A DNA stretch of 64,000 bases from Candidatus Saccharicenans sp. (GCA_024653215.1 JANLFU010000001.1:333492-397491), one strand, 5' to 3'; shown: positions 7,388-16,869, counted from the stretch's first letter. The notes: generated from the sequence alone by a model not told the origin. A program made the numbers and translations.

Positions 7388-10300
7388 TCAGCGGACTATC
7401 CGGTAAATTTCCCGCCAGGATTTGATTTTCAGCATGGCGCCGACCGGCTGTTCCAGTTTTTCGATGGTCGAGTCATATTCCTGGATGTAAACATCCTGCT
7501 TGTAGGTGCCGCCGGCCCGCTGTCTTTCGCCCACGGTCACGGCCGTCCGGGCCTTGCTGGCCAGGGCCAGGTAGTCAATCGACTGTCCCTGGGCGTTTTT
7601 CAGGGCGCTGCCGCCGGTGGGGATACCCAGGACAGCCTGGATAAACCTGGCGTAAAGCTTGCCGGCTTCGCCGCCCAGGTTCTGGCAGGGGTCGGCCGCT
7701 TCAATGCTGCCCTTAAGGGTACTGAAATAGACAATGTAATTGGCCACGACCGGGTCGGCCCAGACCTTTTCTCCTGCTGTTAGTTCTCCAACCCGCAAGC
7801 TGTTCCCAAGACCGGTCTCGCCGGCATTGCCCATGTACCATTCCAGGGTGGCCGTGTTCTTGCCTTCATCAATCAGGGCAACGAACGAATAATAGCGATT
7901 AGCCGGAGCTTGCTCGTGTCCGCCGGTGCCGAAGTATATCCTGGGATAACTCTGGCTGGTGGTGGAAAAGCCCTTCCAGACAGCCGGCTTGGTGATGATG
8001 GGATAGCAGCAGCGGTCGGTGAATATAGAGCGCATGCTCCAGTTGTTGGACCGGCCCGAGGTCACATCCAGGCGCCACAATCTTCCGTCGAGGTCGCCAA
8101 TGTAGACATAATCAACATCGCCGTCCAGGTCCAGATCCACCCCGTTAGGCGAACCGGGGAAGGATACATAGATATTGGCAAACGGATTGCCGGAGTTATT
8201 GCTCCGTGAAGAATCGATGTCGGTAATTCTATTGGAGTAGAGCACCGAGCAATCCTGTATCTTGATAGCCGCAAAGGTATTTCCGATATAAGCTTGGTAG
8301 GCTGCATCAGCCTGGTGGGCGTAACCGGAGCCGACAAAGGCCACCCAAACCGGATTTCCATTATCAATTACCTTGGCGATGTAGGGTACCGACCAGGTCT
8401 GGCCGTTGGTCATGTTGTAATTGCTGCCCTGTCGTCTGACCCTGACCCCGGCAAATTCCCACATGGGAATCGGGTTTTCGGGCTCGGTAATGTCCAGGGC
8501 GAAATAATAATAGTGGTAATTCTGGGTGGTGCCGTTGCTGTAGCCGTCGGGGCGCTGGCCATAGCCTTCACCCTGGCCACAGATTAACACCGTCCGCCAT
8601 TGCCCGTTTATGTAAACATCGGAAACCGAAGGCGAGCCGTCGACGTAAGCTTTCCTGGAAAAGTACCTCAGGCCCGTGGCCTGGTCAACCGGCCACATTT
8701 CTTTAAGCCGCGAGAGCTGGTTGTAGGGAATATAGGCCCAGAGTTCCTCGCCGGTGGTTACATCAAAACAGTGCAGCATGCCATCGTTAGCCCCGACATA
8801 GACCACCTTTCTCCTGTTCTGGTAAGCATTTTTGAACTCGGCATAACCGTCTCCCATCAACCTGGGGTCTTCGCTGGGCGGGCCGACCACAGCCGGGGTG
8901 GAATGGTTGATATCCCCGAGCCGCCAGTAGCGGCCGTGCCCCCGGACAAAGAGAATCAGGGCCTCTTCGTTGTTCTGGTAGTCGCGCATGATTGGTTTCA
9001 TCAGATTAACGTTGGCCAGGTTAAATTCTATTCTCTGCAGAGTGCCCACCGGGGGCAGGCTGGTATTGGTGTTGATGGCGGTGTAGATGGTCCTGGTTCT
9101 CGGGTCGCGTTCGTCCAGCAACTCGCCGGCGTCCCAGAGCAGTTCCACTCCCTCGGCCAGCCAGCGGCCTGTATCAGAGGTTAAATCAGAACGGCTGACA
9201 GTCCGCAGGTTGGAATAGGTGTTCTGGATAGCGGTCATTGCAGTCACATCGTAAGCCCGCAGGTGACCTTCCCAGCCGGGGTAGATAAAGGACGCGGCGA
9301 TGATCATCTTGCGGTTCTGGCCGCTTCGGTCGATGACCGAGGTGGCCACCGAGGACCGGGAGTATTCCTGGCGCCCGACGTAGGTGAATTCTATGGTCAG
9401 GTCTCTGATGAGCGGCGTGTCATAAGAAGCCCCGGTATATTCGGCCATCGAGTCTTCGGGGGCGGTCAGGATGGCCTTCCATTTCAGGTTGGCTCCGAAG
9501 TTCTTGAAGGTATACCAGTCTGAATCTGACCAGGGACGGATTTCGCTGCCGCTAAAAGTCTTGTAAGGTTCCCAGTGTAAACCGCCATCGTTTGATAGGA
9601 AGAACTGGACACTCAGGCCGTCAGACGAGCCCCGAACTCCCTGGTTGAGCCTCACGATGCGGGCCTTGGTAATGGCATACTGCCTGGGGTCGAGCAGGCC
9701 TTCCACCACGTTGGTGGAAATGGCTTCGCCGTAAAGGGCGAAGACAGGGGCCAGCTTATTAATAATTAGATAATAGTCGCCTGAATGGTTGGCATCGGCC
9801 ACCACCAGGTCCATGTCTTCATCGCCGTCGTAGTCAAGCATGGTGCAGATGTCTACGTCGTAATATGGGGGTATGATTGGCTGGCAGTTATTAAGGCAAA
9901 GGAAATTCCAGATGACTTCCTGGTAGGTGATAGTTTCCCCGGTAACAGGGTCGGTGACGGTTACATCCTTAAGCCCTGTATTCTTGAAAATCCACATGTG
10001 GGCCTGGTTGCCGGCGTTCCAGGCATCGGTGGCCCCGAAGATATCCGGCCGGCCATCCTTCTTAAAATCGGTTACGGTTAAAGCCACGGTACCGGTGGCT
10101 GCTGGAACGAGGATGGGGATTTCGCTGCGGGTAAACTTTCCGGTTCCGTCGTTCTGGTAATAAACGAGATAGGCCCAGCCATTAACCGAGCCGGCTACTA
10201 CGTCTATGTCACCATCCAGGTCAAAGTCTCCGGCGGCTACGGCTGAAGTGCCCCGATCGGGGTAACCGCCCGGGGTGGGAGCGATAAATCCGGTTCTTTG

Positions 10301-11110
10301 GTCGTAGTTCAGCTCGGAAACATCCCACTCGCTCAGGGTAGACCAGCGAAACTGGCCTGGATTTCTGACCAGGAAAATCCTGTCCTGGCTGGCCACCAGG
10401 ACGTCCTGGTCCCCGTCGTTATCAATATCAACAGTGCACAGATGGTTGGCTGCCCAGTTGCAGTAAATGCCGGTCGCCATGAACCTGGCCGTGAAGTTCA
10501 GGTTCCTGGGGTCGGTGCGCGGATAAAAAACGGGATTGTCTCTGGTGCCCTGGTTTATGTACATGCAGGCCACGAAATTGCTGTAGCTGAAAGAGTCGTT
10601 TCCATTCTTATAGAAAAAGAAATCAAGCAACCCGTCTCTATTGTAGTCACCAACCGTAATGGAAGCGGGTCCTACGGTCAGACCGGAATCGAATATCTTT
10701 GAATTATCCACTCTGAATACGATACCGTCGTCGTCTATTCCGTCTCCATTTGCATCGTTGAAGTTATTCCAGACCATTTTGAGGGAATAGTCGTTTAGGT
10801 CCAGTCCTACCAGGTCTGGTCTGCCGTCGCCGTTAAAATCCCCGGCGGCCACCACGTACATCCTGGCTCCCATGCCGGCGGGCTGGGTCACCTCAAAGTT
10901 ACCGCCAAGATAATTAAGATGAATGGGGCCCGGTGGCCAGTTGGCCACCGAACAATTGGGTTTGTCCTTGTACTGGTCGGTGTCAAAGTTTTCGGTGAAG
11001 GAGTTGGTGTATTCAATGCAGACCGCCTGCTGCTGGCCCGTGAATTTTAAGACCAGCAGCGCCGTCCCGATTGCGATTATGCCAAGTATTAAGATCGCCT
11101 TTTTGCTCAT
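7388..11110 (-). CDS. pilY1: PilY1-like type IV pilus tip adhesin with FG-GAP propeller
   Basis: Secreted protein of 1240 residues. After a signal/anchor segment (about 5-22) come at least six FG-GAP/VCBS-type Ca-binding blades in the first 450 residues (DFNGDGRPD, DYNRDGLLD, DIDNDGDQD, DFDLDGDID, DFKKDGRPD, DYDGDEDMD). The C-terminal half is the PilY1 propeller: VYVGANDGMLHCF, a G.ELWAYIP strand, GGQGEGYG-like loop and the regulatory Ca site DLDLDGDVDYVYIGDLDG. In Pseudomonas and Neisseria, PilY1/PilC sits at the pilus tip, controls retraction and mediates adhesion. The N-terminal half replaces the usual VWA domain. It is last in the operon; RBS GGAAAGGA precedes the ATG. Confidence 0.9.
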   Translation of the reverse strand: MSKKAILILGIIAIGTALLVLKFTGQQQAVCIEYTNSFTENFDTDQYKDKPNCSVANWPPGPIHLNYLGGNFEVTQPAGMGARMYVVAAGDFNGDGRPDLVGLDLNDYSLKMVWNNFNDANGDGIDDDGIVFRVDNSKIFDSGLTVGPASITVGDYNRDGLLDFFFYKNGNDSFSYSNFVACMYINQGTRDNPVFYPRTDPRNLNFTARFMATGIYCNWAANHLCTVDIDNDGDQDVLVASQDRIFLVRNPGQFRWSTLSEWDVSELNYDQRTGFIAPTPGGYPDRGTSAVAAGDFDLDGDIDVVAGSVNGWAYLVYYQNDGTGKFTRSEIPILVPAATGTVALTVTDFKKDGRPDIFGATDAWNAGNQAHMWIFKNTGLKDVTVTDPVTGETITYQEVIWNFLCLNNCQPIIPPYYDVDICTMLDYDGDEDMDLVVADANHSGDYYLIINKLAPVFALYGEAISTNVVEGLLDPRQYAITKARIVRLNQGVRGSSDGLSVQFFLSNDGGLHWEPYKTFSGSEIRPWSDSDWYTFKNFGANLKWKAILTAPEDSMAEYTGASYDTPLIRDLTIEFTYVGRQEYSRSSVATSVIDRSGQNRKMIIAASFIYPGWEGHLRAYDVTAMTAIQNTYSNLRTVSRSDLTSDTGRWLAEGVELLWDAGELLDERDPRTRTIYTAINTNTSLPPVGTLQRIEFNLANVNLMKPIMRDYQNNEEALILFVRGHGRYWRLGDINHSTPAVVGPPSEDPRLMGDGYAEFKNAYQNRRKVVYVGANDGMLHCFDVTTGEELWAYIPYNQLSRLKEMWPVDQATGLRYFSRKAYVDGSPSVSDVYINGQWRTVLICGQGEGYGQRPDGYSNGTTQNYHYYYFALDITEPENPIPMWEFAGVRVRRQGSNYNMTNGQTWSVPYIAKVIDNGNPVWVAFVGSGYAHQADAAYQAYIGNTFAAIKIQDCSVLYSNRITDIDSSRSNNSGNPFANIYVSFPGSPNGVDLDLDGDVDYVYIGDLDGRLWRLDVTSGRSNNWSMRSIFTDRCCYPIITKPAVWKGFSTTSQSYPRIYFGTGGHEQAPANRYYSFVALIDEGKNTATLEWYMGNAGETGLGNSLRVGELTAGEKVWADPVVANYIVYFSTLKGSIEAADPCQNLGGEAGKLYARFIQAVLGIPTGGSALKNAQGQSIDYLALASKARTAVTVGERQRAGGTYKQDVYIQEYDSTIEKLEQPVGAMLKIKSWREIYRIVR

Positions 11111-11186
11111 AGCTCGCTTCCTTTCCCGCCTTCCGGCGTTTTATGTTTTATAAAAAACATATTCATTTCTTGTTGTCTGCCAGTTG

Positions 11187-11858
11187 TTAAAGTTCTGGCA
11201 GTTCGATTTCAATTTCCAGCCGGCAGGTGGCCAGGATTCTGTCGGTAATTTGAGGGCCACTTCTGACCACGCCAATGCAGACCATCAGAAAATCCTTGGG
11301 GTCAGTGGTATTGAAGCCGGCTTCATCGTCTATTATGAACACGGTGTACCGATATCTCAGGTCCAGGTTGCCGTTGCGGTCATAGACAAAGGGTTCTTCA
11401 AAGAAGACCACCTGGAGGGGATTATCGGCCTGGCCATCGCTGTTCTGGTCCAAAAGCCTTAATATCTGTTCGTCGGTCAGGCGGCGGAAATAGAGCGGGT
11501 TGGGGGTGGCCAGGTTCATGTTGAGGAAGGGAATGTCTATGCCGTCCGGGCTGGTCAGGTAATGGTCGGCGAAACTTCCCCAGCTACCGGCGGCGATGCT
11601 GTCCTCTATGGTCATCCTGGCGGCATCAAAGCCGGCCTCGGCCGCATTGAAGGCTTCTTCCTGGTAGCGCATGCTGGCCGAGACCTTGGGCCCGGAACTG
11701 GTCACGGTCAGCACGGCCACGCCCACGGTCAGCATGAAGGCCAGAACCAGGATAACGGCAATCAGGCCGGAACCTTTTGGTTGCTTTTTCTTAGCCATTT
11801 TTATTTCCATCCCGCATGCTCCCATCTTTTTTTCCTTTTGCCCAGGCTTCTTGCTCAT
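11187..11858 (-). CDS. pilX: PilX-like minor pilin
   Basis: Protein of 223 residues. The ATG overlaps the pilW stop (ATGA). Residues 20-28 (KKKQPKGSG) precede a hydrophobic stretch LIAVILVLAFML, the PilX class of prepilin leader, which lacks the FTLIE consensus seen in the three upstream pilins. Next comes E(A/E)FNAAEAGFDAAR, the conserved PilX N-terminal Pfam signature. It would be cleaved by PilD and enter the initiating complex of the pilus with PilVW and PilY1. Confidence 0.85.
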   Translation of the reverse strand: MSKKPGQKEKKMGACGMEIKMAKKKQPKGSGLIAVILVLAFMLTVGVAVLTVTSSGPKVSASMRYQEEAFNAAEAGFDAARMTIEDSIAAGSWGSFADHYLTSPDGIDIPFLNMNLATPNPLYFRRLTDEQILRLLDQNSDGQADNPLQVVFFEEPFVYDRNGNLDLRYRYTVFIIDDEAGFNTTDPKDFLMVCIGVVRSGPQITDRILATCRLEIEIELPEL

Positions 11859-13009
11859 CTCTGTCCCTGGTTATACAGGTTTAGGCTCAGGTTACGAACA
11901 TTGGCCGTGGTTTCCAGGACAAAACGCCGGTGATAGTCATCGGTATTGCTGCCGGTGGAGTCGGAAACCGAAGGCCGCCGGTAATTATGAATGTTGGCCG
12001 GCACTTTCCCCGAGACCGAGACAAAGCGGTTGGGGGTGCGGCCTACTATGATCACCCTGATCTGGCGGATGCGCATAATCTGGTCGTCGGTCCAGGTCGC
12101 ATCCCAGGGGCGGAACCCATCCAGCAACCCGTTGTCATCCAGGTCTCCGTTATACTCAAACTGCAGGTCTTCAATGTTCTGGGCCAGGGGCAGGTGAAGG
12201 CCGTTATTGGAAACATACAGTATTCCCGGTTCCCCCACGTAGCCTTTCTGCCCGGCGGTCAGCCCGGGGAAGAGGGTGCTGCCGTAATTTCCGGTGGTAT
12301 CCAGCCAGAAGGTCTTGACGTTGCAGAACATGATGAGGCCGTCATCAAAATCGTCCGACTGGCAATTGGAGGTGGCCATCAGCCCCCGGGGTGGGTCTAT
12401 GCCCGGGGCCAGGCCCGGCGACATGTTAAATTTTTCATTGGTTCCGCCCTGGTTCCAGGTAATGTGGGTTAGCTGCCTGACTTCGCCCTGACGGCAGGGG
12501 GACTGGGGGTTGGGCAGGATTAAGACAATCTTATTGACGTAAAACTCGGCCGGGTAGGGGAAGGTCTCAAAACTGCCATCATAGACGGAAACCGTTACCG
12601 AGCTGCCCTGGTATTCCTGGATCCTGAGGTTCAGCGGGTCGTCCATGTTGCCCAGGATTATCAGGCGGTCGGGCCTGACCTCGCTGCCCTGTTCTTCGTT
12701 ATTGTAACCTTCCAGGGCGTACATGCCGAAGACATCGGGCAGCCCGGAGCCTGCCATTCTCAGGTCGCGGGTTATGAGAAACATGGCCGAACGGACATCG
12801 TGTTGCAATTCGGCGTACTGCTGCTGGTCGACAGAAACCTGGTTGCTGCGAGAATATAGCGTCAGGGCCCCGATTATGACGATGGCCATTATGGTCGAGG
12901 CGATCAGGACCTCGATCATGGTGAAGCCAGCCACCGCTCGCCAGCGCAGGCTTTTTCTGTCTTCTTTTGTATTTTTAATTTTTTGATTGTACTTTCCCAA
13001 GCTTATCAT
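11855..13009 (-). CDS. pilW: PilW-like minor pilin
   Basis: Protein of 384 residues, large for a pilin, as PilW usually is. The prepilin site is AGFTMIEVLIASTIMAIV at about residues 27-44, preceded by a basic leader. Then LQHDVRSAMFLITRDLRMAG is the usual PilW helix. The C-terminal domain is globular and rich in Asp/Asn/Gly loops. It is translationally coupled to pilX and lies 10 bp after pilV; RBS GGGAGAG precedes the ATG. Role: minor pilin of the priming complex. Confidence 0.85.
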   Translation of the reverse strand: MISLGKYNQKIKNTKEDRKSLRWRAVAGFTMIEVLIASTIMAIVIIGALTLYSRSNQVSVDQQQYAELQHDVRSAMFLITRDLRMAGSGLPDVFGMYALEGYNNEEQGSEVRPDRLIILGNMDDPLNLRIQEYQGSSVTVSVYDGSFETFPYPAEFYVNKIVLILPNPQSPCRQGEVRQLTHITWNQGGTNEKFNMSPGLAPGIDPPRGLMATSNCQSDDFDDGLIMFCNVKTFWLDTTGNYGSTLFPGLTAGQKGYVGEPGILYVSNNGLHLPLAQNIEDLQFEYNGDLDDNGLLDGFRPWDATWTDDQIMRIRQIRVIIVGRTPNRFVSVSGKVPANIHNYRRPSVSDSTGSNTDDYHRRFVLETTANVRNLSLNLYNQGQR

Positions 13010-13019
13010 CAGACTCTCC

Positions 13020-13526
13020 CTACCTGGTTATTATGGTGTGAACGTAGGCCCTGACCCGGTATTTATCCGGGTTGGCAATTAACTGGTCGCGGGCCACGTT
13101 CCTGGCAAATATCGGAAAAACCATGACCAGCACATCGAAGCCGGCGGTGTTGGCCACCTGGGACGGCGTGACCACGGTCAGCCTTCTAAAATCCTCGGTC
13201 CCGTCCTGGTTGATGTCGATAAGCTCATCATTGCTTTCCCCGATATTAACCGTGGGGAAGTTGCCCAGCTCATCTATGGTCAGGGTCCTCAGGTAATCGA
13301 TCTGCTGCTGGGCCAGGAAGATGGCGTTGCTCATCTCGTTGGAGCGGAGATTCTGCATGACACTCAGGGTAAAGAGCTGGGCCAGGCTGACAAAGACCAC
13401 CGTCACCAGGGCTAGGCTGATGATGACCTCAATCAGGGTAAAACCTTCCTGCCCGCGGGCTGTCTCTTTTTTGCGCCCTATCATCTTGTCCCTTTGTTTC
13501 TTTATCATAGAAATAACTGACCTCAT
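13020..13526 (-). CDS. pilV: PilV-like minor pilin
   Basis: Protein of 168 residues with a 27-residue basic leader and prepilin site GFTLIEVIISLALVTV. The following AQQQIDYLRTLTIDEL resembles the PilV helix. A GGGGGA ribosome site precedes MRSVIS; internal ATG codons at residues 7 and 15 would also leave a functional leader. Second gene of the minor-pilin operon, 16 bp after fimT. Confidence 0.8.
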   Translation of the reverse strand: MRSVISMIKKQRDKMIGRKKETARGQEGFTLIEVIISLALVTVVFVSLAQLFTLSVMQNLRSNEMSNAIFLAQQQIDYLRTLTIDELGNFPTVNIGESNDELIDINQDGTEDFRRLTVVTPSQVANTAGFDVLVMVFPIFARNVARDQLIANPDKYRVRAYVHTIITR

Positions 13527-13542
13527 GTCTTTCCCCCTGTTA

Positions 13543-14073
13543 TCAGCTCTTGGCCTTTCTATAACCTATGGACCCACCGGCATAGACCGTCAGTATCCTC
13601 AGGTCATCCTGTCCCAGGTTCTTCAGTTTCAGGCTCTGCAATGTTATTCTGAAGGCCTGGGGATTGCTGAAATCATAGTTGGCCACCATACCGAGGGGCG
13701 AGAAAACAACCTGTTCGTTGCCCGAGGGCAGCTGGATCTGGGGCCTGAACTTGGGTGGCAGGGTTTTCTTGATGAACTTGGGCACCGGTACCCAGGCAAA
13801 GGTGGGAGTGGTCCCGGTCAGACCACCTTCTTCCACTTCGACCAGGTAGCGCCATTGATTATTTTCCTGGAAAAATCTGACTCGGCAATGGACCTTGTCG
13901 TTAACCGCAGTGTAGCGGGCGGCCTCCATGGTGGTCAGCAGGTCCCGGGCAGCGCTGTCCAGGGCCCTGACTTCCAGGATGTTCAGGATGCTCGGGTAGG
14001 AAGCAGCCAGGATAATGCCGATAATTCCCACCACCACGATAATCTCAATAAGAGTGAACCCTTCTTTTTTCAT
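13543..14073 (-). CDS. fimT: FimT/GspH-type minor pilin
   Basis: Protein of 176 residues with a very short leader (MKKEG) and a canonical prepilin motif FTLIEIIVVVGIIGIILA. The body keeps the GspH/FimT order: R.LDSAARDLLTTMEAARYTAV, then beta strands with a C-terminal FSPLGM.. segment and YAGG.IGY. FimT starts the minor-pilin operon in many type IV pilus systems and has been linked to DNA binding in natural transformation; whether this one binds DNA cannot be read from the sequence. Confidence 0.85.
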   Translation of the reverse strand: MKKEGFTLIEIIVVVGIIGIILAASYPSILNILEVRALDSAARDLLTTMEAARYTAVNDKVHCRVRFFQENNQWRYLVEVEEGGLTGTTPTFAWVPVPKFIKKTLPPKFRPQIQLPSGNEQVVFSPLGMVANYDFSNPQAFRITLQSLKLKNLGQDDLRILTVYAGGSIGYRKAKS

Positions 14074-14107
14074 CTGTTAATTCCCTGCCGGTTCATTATT
14101 TGAATTA

Positions 14108-14137
14108 ATTTTACCCCAGCCCGGCTATAAAATGCAA
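14108..14137 (-). promoter_or_regulatory. Possible promoter of the minor-pilin operon
   Basis: Read on the minus strand: TTGCAT (14137-14132), 18 bp, TAAAAT (14113-14108). The fimT ATG is at 14073, giving a leader of about 28 nt. Confidence 0.4.
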
Positions 14138-14311
14138 CAAAATCAACCTGATGGAGGCGGCCGTGGAAAAATGAATCGAGATGGCAGCAGCCGGCTGAGA
14201 GCTTGCCCGTTCTGGATAGAAAATAAGACATTAACGGCATATGATTCCCTGGCATAGCTGCAGTTTTGCCTCCTGGAAAACAGAGTATTTTTTAGTCCTG
14301 TTCAAGACAAT

Positions 14312-14339
14312 AATCACCAGGGGTGATTTTAGGGGTGAT
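14312..14339. promoter_or_regulatory. Inverted plus direct GGGGTGAT half-sites
   Basis: AATCACC (14312-14318) and GGTGATT (14322-14328) form a 7-bp inverted repeat with 3-bp spacing; a further GGGGTGAT follows at 14332-14339, exactly 12 bp after the first GGGGTGAT (14320-14327). It looks like a multi-site operator. The same octamer forms a palindrome upstream of the diguanylate cyclase gene at 62.7 kb. Confidence 0.4.
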
Positions 14340-14410
14340 AATCGACCTCTCCGGACCCGGCTTTTTCCCCATTATTTTGGCTTTAATCTAACCGGACAAC
14401 CATGGGAAAA

Positions 14411-14440
14411 AGAAAAAGGGCAGGCCCGGAGCCTGCCCCT
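14411..14440 (-). terminator. Intrinsic terminator of the S9 peptidase gene
   Basis: On the minus strand, GGGCAGGC-TCCGG-GCCTGCCC (14438-14418) followed directly by TTTTTCTTTTT. It lies 17 bp past the stop codon of the peptidase gene. Confidence 0.9.
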
Positions 14441-14456
14441 TGTCTTTGACTCTATC

Positions 14457-16568
14457 TTATCTGTTCAGAACCAGGTTTTCGATGAAAAATTCCATCATCC
14501 GGTCAAGACGGACTGCGGTATGCCCCATATCCGGTCCGACCTGCACTTCAAAGGACCTGTTGGCTTTCTGCAGGGCCTGGATTAGCTGCATGGTGTTATT
14601 GGGGTGGACGTTGTTGTCGGCCGTCCCGTAATAGATCATCAGCCGGCCCTTGAGGTTATTGACATAAGTCAGGGCGCTGCCGTTCCTGTAGCCTTCCTTG
14701 TTCTCCTGGGGAATCCACATGTAGCGCTCGGTGTAGATGCTATCGTAGTGCTCCCAGGCTGTAACCGGGGAAGAAGCGCAGGCCGCGGCAAAAACGTCCG
14801 GGTGGCGGAGCAGGGCCATGATGGAAGCATACCCGCCGTAGGAAGTACCGAAAATTCCGACCCGGCTACCGTCCACGTAGGGCCTCTGGCTGAGGGCCCT
14901 GACCCCGGCCGCCTGGTCGTCAATTTCCACCACCCCCAGCTTCTGGTAGATGGCATCCAGGAACCTCTTGCCCCGGCCGGCGGCGCTGCGAGAGTCAAGG
15001 GAGGCCACCAGAAAGCCGAACTCGGTTATGGGGTTGGGGGTGACGAAGGTTTCCCGGGCGCCGTTGGTGGCCGGCCCGGCGTAAACGCTTACCAGCAGAG
15101 GATATTTCTTGTTCGGATCAAAGTTGGACGGAAACTGGAGCAAGCCGTGAAGGTCTGTCTGGCCGTCGGCCGCCTTGAAGGTAAACAATTCCGCTTTTTT
15201 CAGTCCCAGGGCTTCAAACTTGCTCAGGTCGGACTGGGCCAGCTCCTTGATCAGAACCCCGGAAGTTGAATACAGGCGGGTGAAAGGCGCCACCCGGTGG
15301 GTCTGGGCCACGTCGATGAAGTATTTGAAATTGGGGGAGATATCAACGTTGTGATTGAAGGCGGGGTCGGTCAGCCGCCGGTCGTTTTTCCCGGTCAGGG
15401 AAACCCGGTGCAGCTGGACTTTCATGTGGTTGTCGCCGCTCCGGGCCGTGTAATAGATCAGGCCCGCTTTCTCGTCCACCGCGGCCACGCCGACCACGTC
15501 AAAGGGATGGCGGGTGAGGGTGGCCAGAAGTTTACCGCTCAAATCGTAAAGGTACAGGTTCCTGAAGCCGGTTCGCTCCGAAACTATGATAAAACGGCGG
15601 CCATCCTGGAGCCAGGTAATCTGGGGAGAGTTCTCCGTCCAGGAAGAAGGCCACTCTTCCCGGACAACCACTCTGGTCTGGCCGGAGTCGGGATTGGCGG
15701 CCACCAGCTCGGTGATATTCTGGCGACGGTTGGCCCGGAAGAACAGGATTTCCCGGCCGTCTTTGGTCCAGTCAACCCCGTAGACATAATGTCCAACCAC
15801 CTCGTTGGAGAAGGGCTGCCCGCTGCGGACATCCACCGTGGTTATTTTCCTGGTGGCCAGGTCGTAGACCAGGAGGTCGACCACGGGATTGGGCTCACCG
15901 GCCTTGGGGTAGGGTTCTATATCCATCTTGCTGTAAAGCTTGGTCTGGTCGAGCTGCAGGAAATAATCGGGCACGTTTTTCTCGTCGAAACGGTAAAAGG
16001 CCAGTTTCCGGCTGTCCGGCGACCACCACATGGCCGTAATCTGATCCAGCTCTTCGCCGTAAACCCAGGAAGCGGTGCCGTACTTGACCCGGGTCTTGTC
16101 GGAACCGTCGGTGGTGATGGCCATTTCGGACTTGGTGGCCTGATCCTCAAGGTAAAGGTTGCGGTCCCGGTAGATTGCCCTGAACTTCTTGTCCGGCGAT
16201 TCGGCCTGGGCGAATTGCCGGCCGCGCTCCGGGAAGCCGGCCCGGCGGCCGAAAGGCATCGGCGGTTGCTCGGCGGCCTTACCGATTTCCGTTAGCTTCC
16301 TGGTCCGGAGATCGAACCGCCACTGCTTGCCATCCCGGGCAAATTCCAGGGCCTCACCGTTGTCCTTCCAGGTCACCCGCAGGGCCCCGGATTTAACTGC
16401 CTCGCGGATTTCCTTGGACAGGCGCTCGTAGCGGTCGTAATTGGGATAAGTTTTTAAGCGATCCTGGGAACGGAGGGCAAGCGGCGAAAATATTAAACTG
16501 AGGACAAACAGGCATCCCAGGATCAGGACCGTGGTTCTTAAGGCCAGTTGACTTTTATTTTGATTCAT
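14457..16568 (-). CDS. S9B (DPP-IV-like) prolyl peptidase, secreted
   Basis: Protein of 703 residues with an N-terminal signal/anchor (about 10-34). The N-terminal half is the DPP-IV beta-propeller, including WVYGEEL (about 168-174), equivalent to the Glu-Glu pair that grips the free N-terminus of the peptide in dipeptidyl peptidases. The C-terminal alpha/beta hydrolase has the triad Ser in GTSYGGYAS, Asp in YYGTADNNVH and His in DMGHTAV. Predicted to release X-Pro or X-Ala dipeptides outside the cytoplasm. GGAGGAATC precedes the ATG and a TATAAT lies upstream. Length is normal for the family. Confidence 0.93.
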   Translation of the reverse strand: MNQNKSQLALRTTVLILGCLFVLSLIFSPLALRSQDRLKTYPNYDRYERLSKEIREAVKSGALRVTWKDNGEALEFARDGKQWRFDLRTRKLTEIGKAAEQPPMPFGRRAGFPERGRQFAQAESPDKKFRAIYRDRNLYLEDQATKSEMAITTDGSDKTRVKYGTASWVYGEELDQITAMWWSPDSRKLAFYRFDEKNVPDYFLQLDQTKLYSKMDIEPYPKAGEPNPVVDLLVYDLATRKITTVDVRSGQPFSNEVVGHYVYGVDWTKDGREILFFRANRRQNITELVAANPDSGQTRVVVREEWPSSWTENSPQITWLQDGRRFIIVSERTGFRNLYLYDLSGKLLATLTRHPFDVVGVAAVDEKAGLIYYTARSGDNHMKVQLHRVSLTGKNDRRLTDPAFNHNVDISPNFKYFIDVAQTHRVAPFTRLYSTSGVLIKELAQSDLSKFEALGLKKAELFTFKAADGQTDLHGLLQFPSNFDPNKKYPLLVSVYAGPATNGARETFVTPNPITEFGFLVASLDSRSAAGRGKRFLDAIYQKLGVVEIDDQAAGVRALSQRPYVDGSRVGIFGTSYGGYASIMALLRHPDVFAAACASSPVTAWEHYDSIYTERYMWIPQENKEGYRNGSALTYVNNLKGRLMIYYGTADNNVHPNNTMQLIQALQKANRSFEVQVGPDMGHTAVRLDRMMEFFIENLVLNR

Positions 16569-16603
16569 GATTCCTCCGGATAATGAATTATTACTTCAGA
16601 AGC

Positions 16604-16609
16604 ATTATA
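16604..16609 (-). promoter_or_regulatory. -10 box of the S9 peptidase gene
   Basis: Perfect TATAAT on the minus strand, 36 bp before the ATG. A TTGCTG lies 19 bp further upstream, a weak -35 with long spacing. Confidence 0.45.
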
Positions 16610-16763
16610 CTCAGCTCGGAAAAAATTTCAGCAATAATGTAACCCCGCCGGCAGAATTGTTTCTGGCTTCTGGCCACGAGCTGCGGCCGGAAACCAGGAA
16701 CGGCCACCGGCGATCCCGGTTTCTCTCGCGGCCGGGGGACTGGCCGGCTGGTTCGCCGATAAG

Positions 16764-16787
16764 ATATATGAATGGATTTTCATATAT
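16764..16787. repeat. 25-bp palindromic repeat, copy 2
   Basis: ATATATGAA (16764-16772), six bases, TTCATATAT (16779-16787): a 9-bp perfect inverted repeat. It shares the core and the 6-bp spacing with copies at 4222 and 39276. It lies in the intergenic region about 40 bp upstream of the tRNA promoter. Confidence 0.65.
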
Positions 16788-16826
16788 GCCATTATTTATC
16801 GCTTACCGAAAAAGGCGGCCGGTCAG

Positions 16827-16855
16827 TTGACAACTTGGCCTGTCTAAATTAAACT
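16827..16855 (+). promoter_or_regulatory. Promoter of tRNA-Lys
   Basis: Consensus TTGACA (16827-16832), 17 bp, TAAACT (16850-16855). The first tRNA base is at 16870, so the 5' leader would be only about 8 nt. Confidence 0.75.
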
Positions 16856-16869
16856 TATTAGGAATTTCT

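Larger units (their letters stand above)
14074..14456. other. Intergenic region upstream of the pilin operon
   Basis: No convincing gene. It holds a probable pil promoter, a cluster of GGGGTGAT half-sites and, at the far end, the terminator of the S9 peptidase gene, all annotated separately. Confidence 0.6.
16569..16869. other. Intergenic region between S9 peptidase and tRNA-Lys
   Basis: No gene seen. It contains two outward-facing promoters and copy 2 of the 25-bp palindrome (all listed separately); the remainder, about 16640-16750, is GC-rich with no recognisable signal. Confidence 0.6.

Noticed and set aside
15297-16295. 332-codon open frame antisense to the S9 peptidase
   Set aside because: Shadow of a strongly supported gene; low-complexity Gly/Val composition and no start signal.
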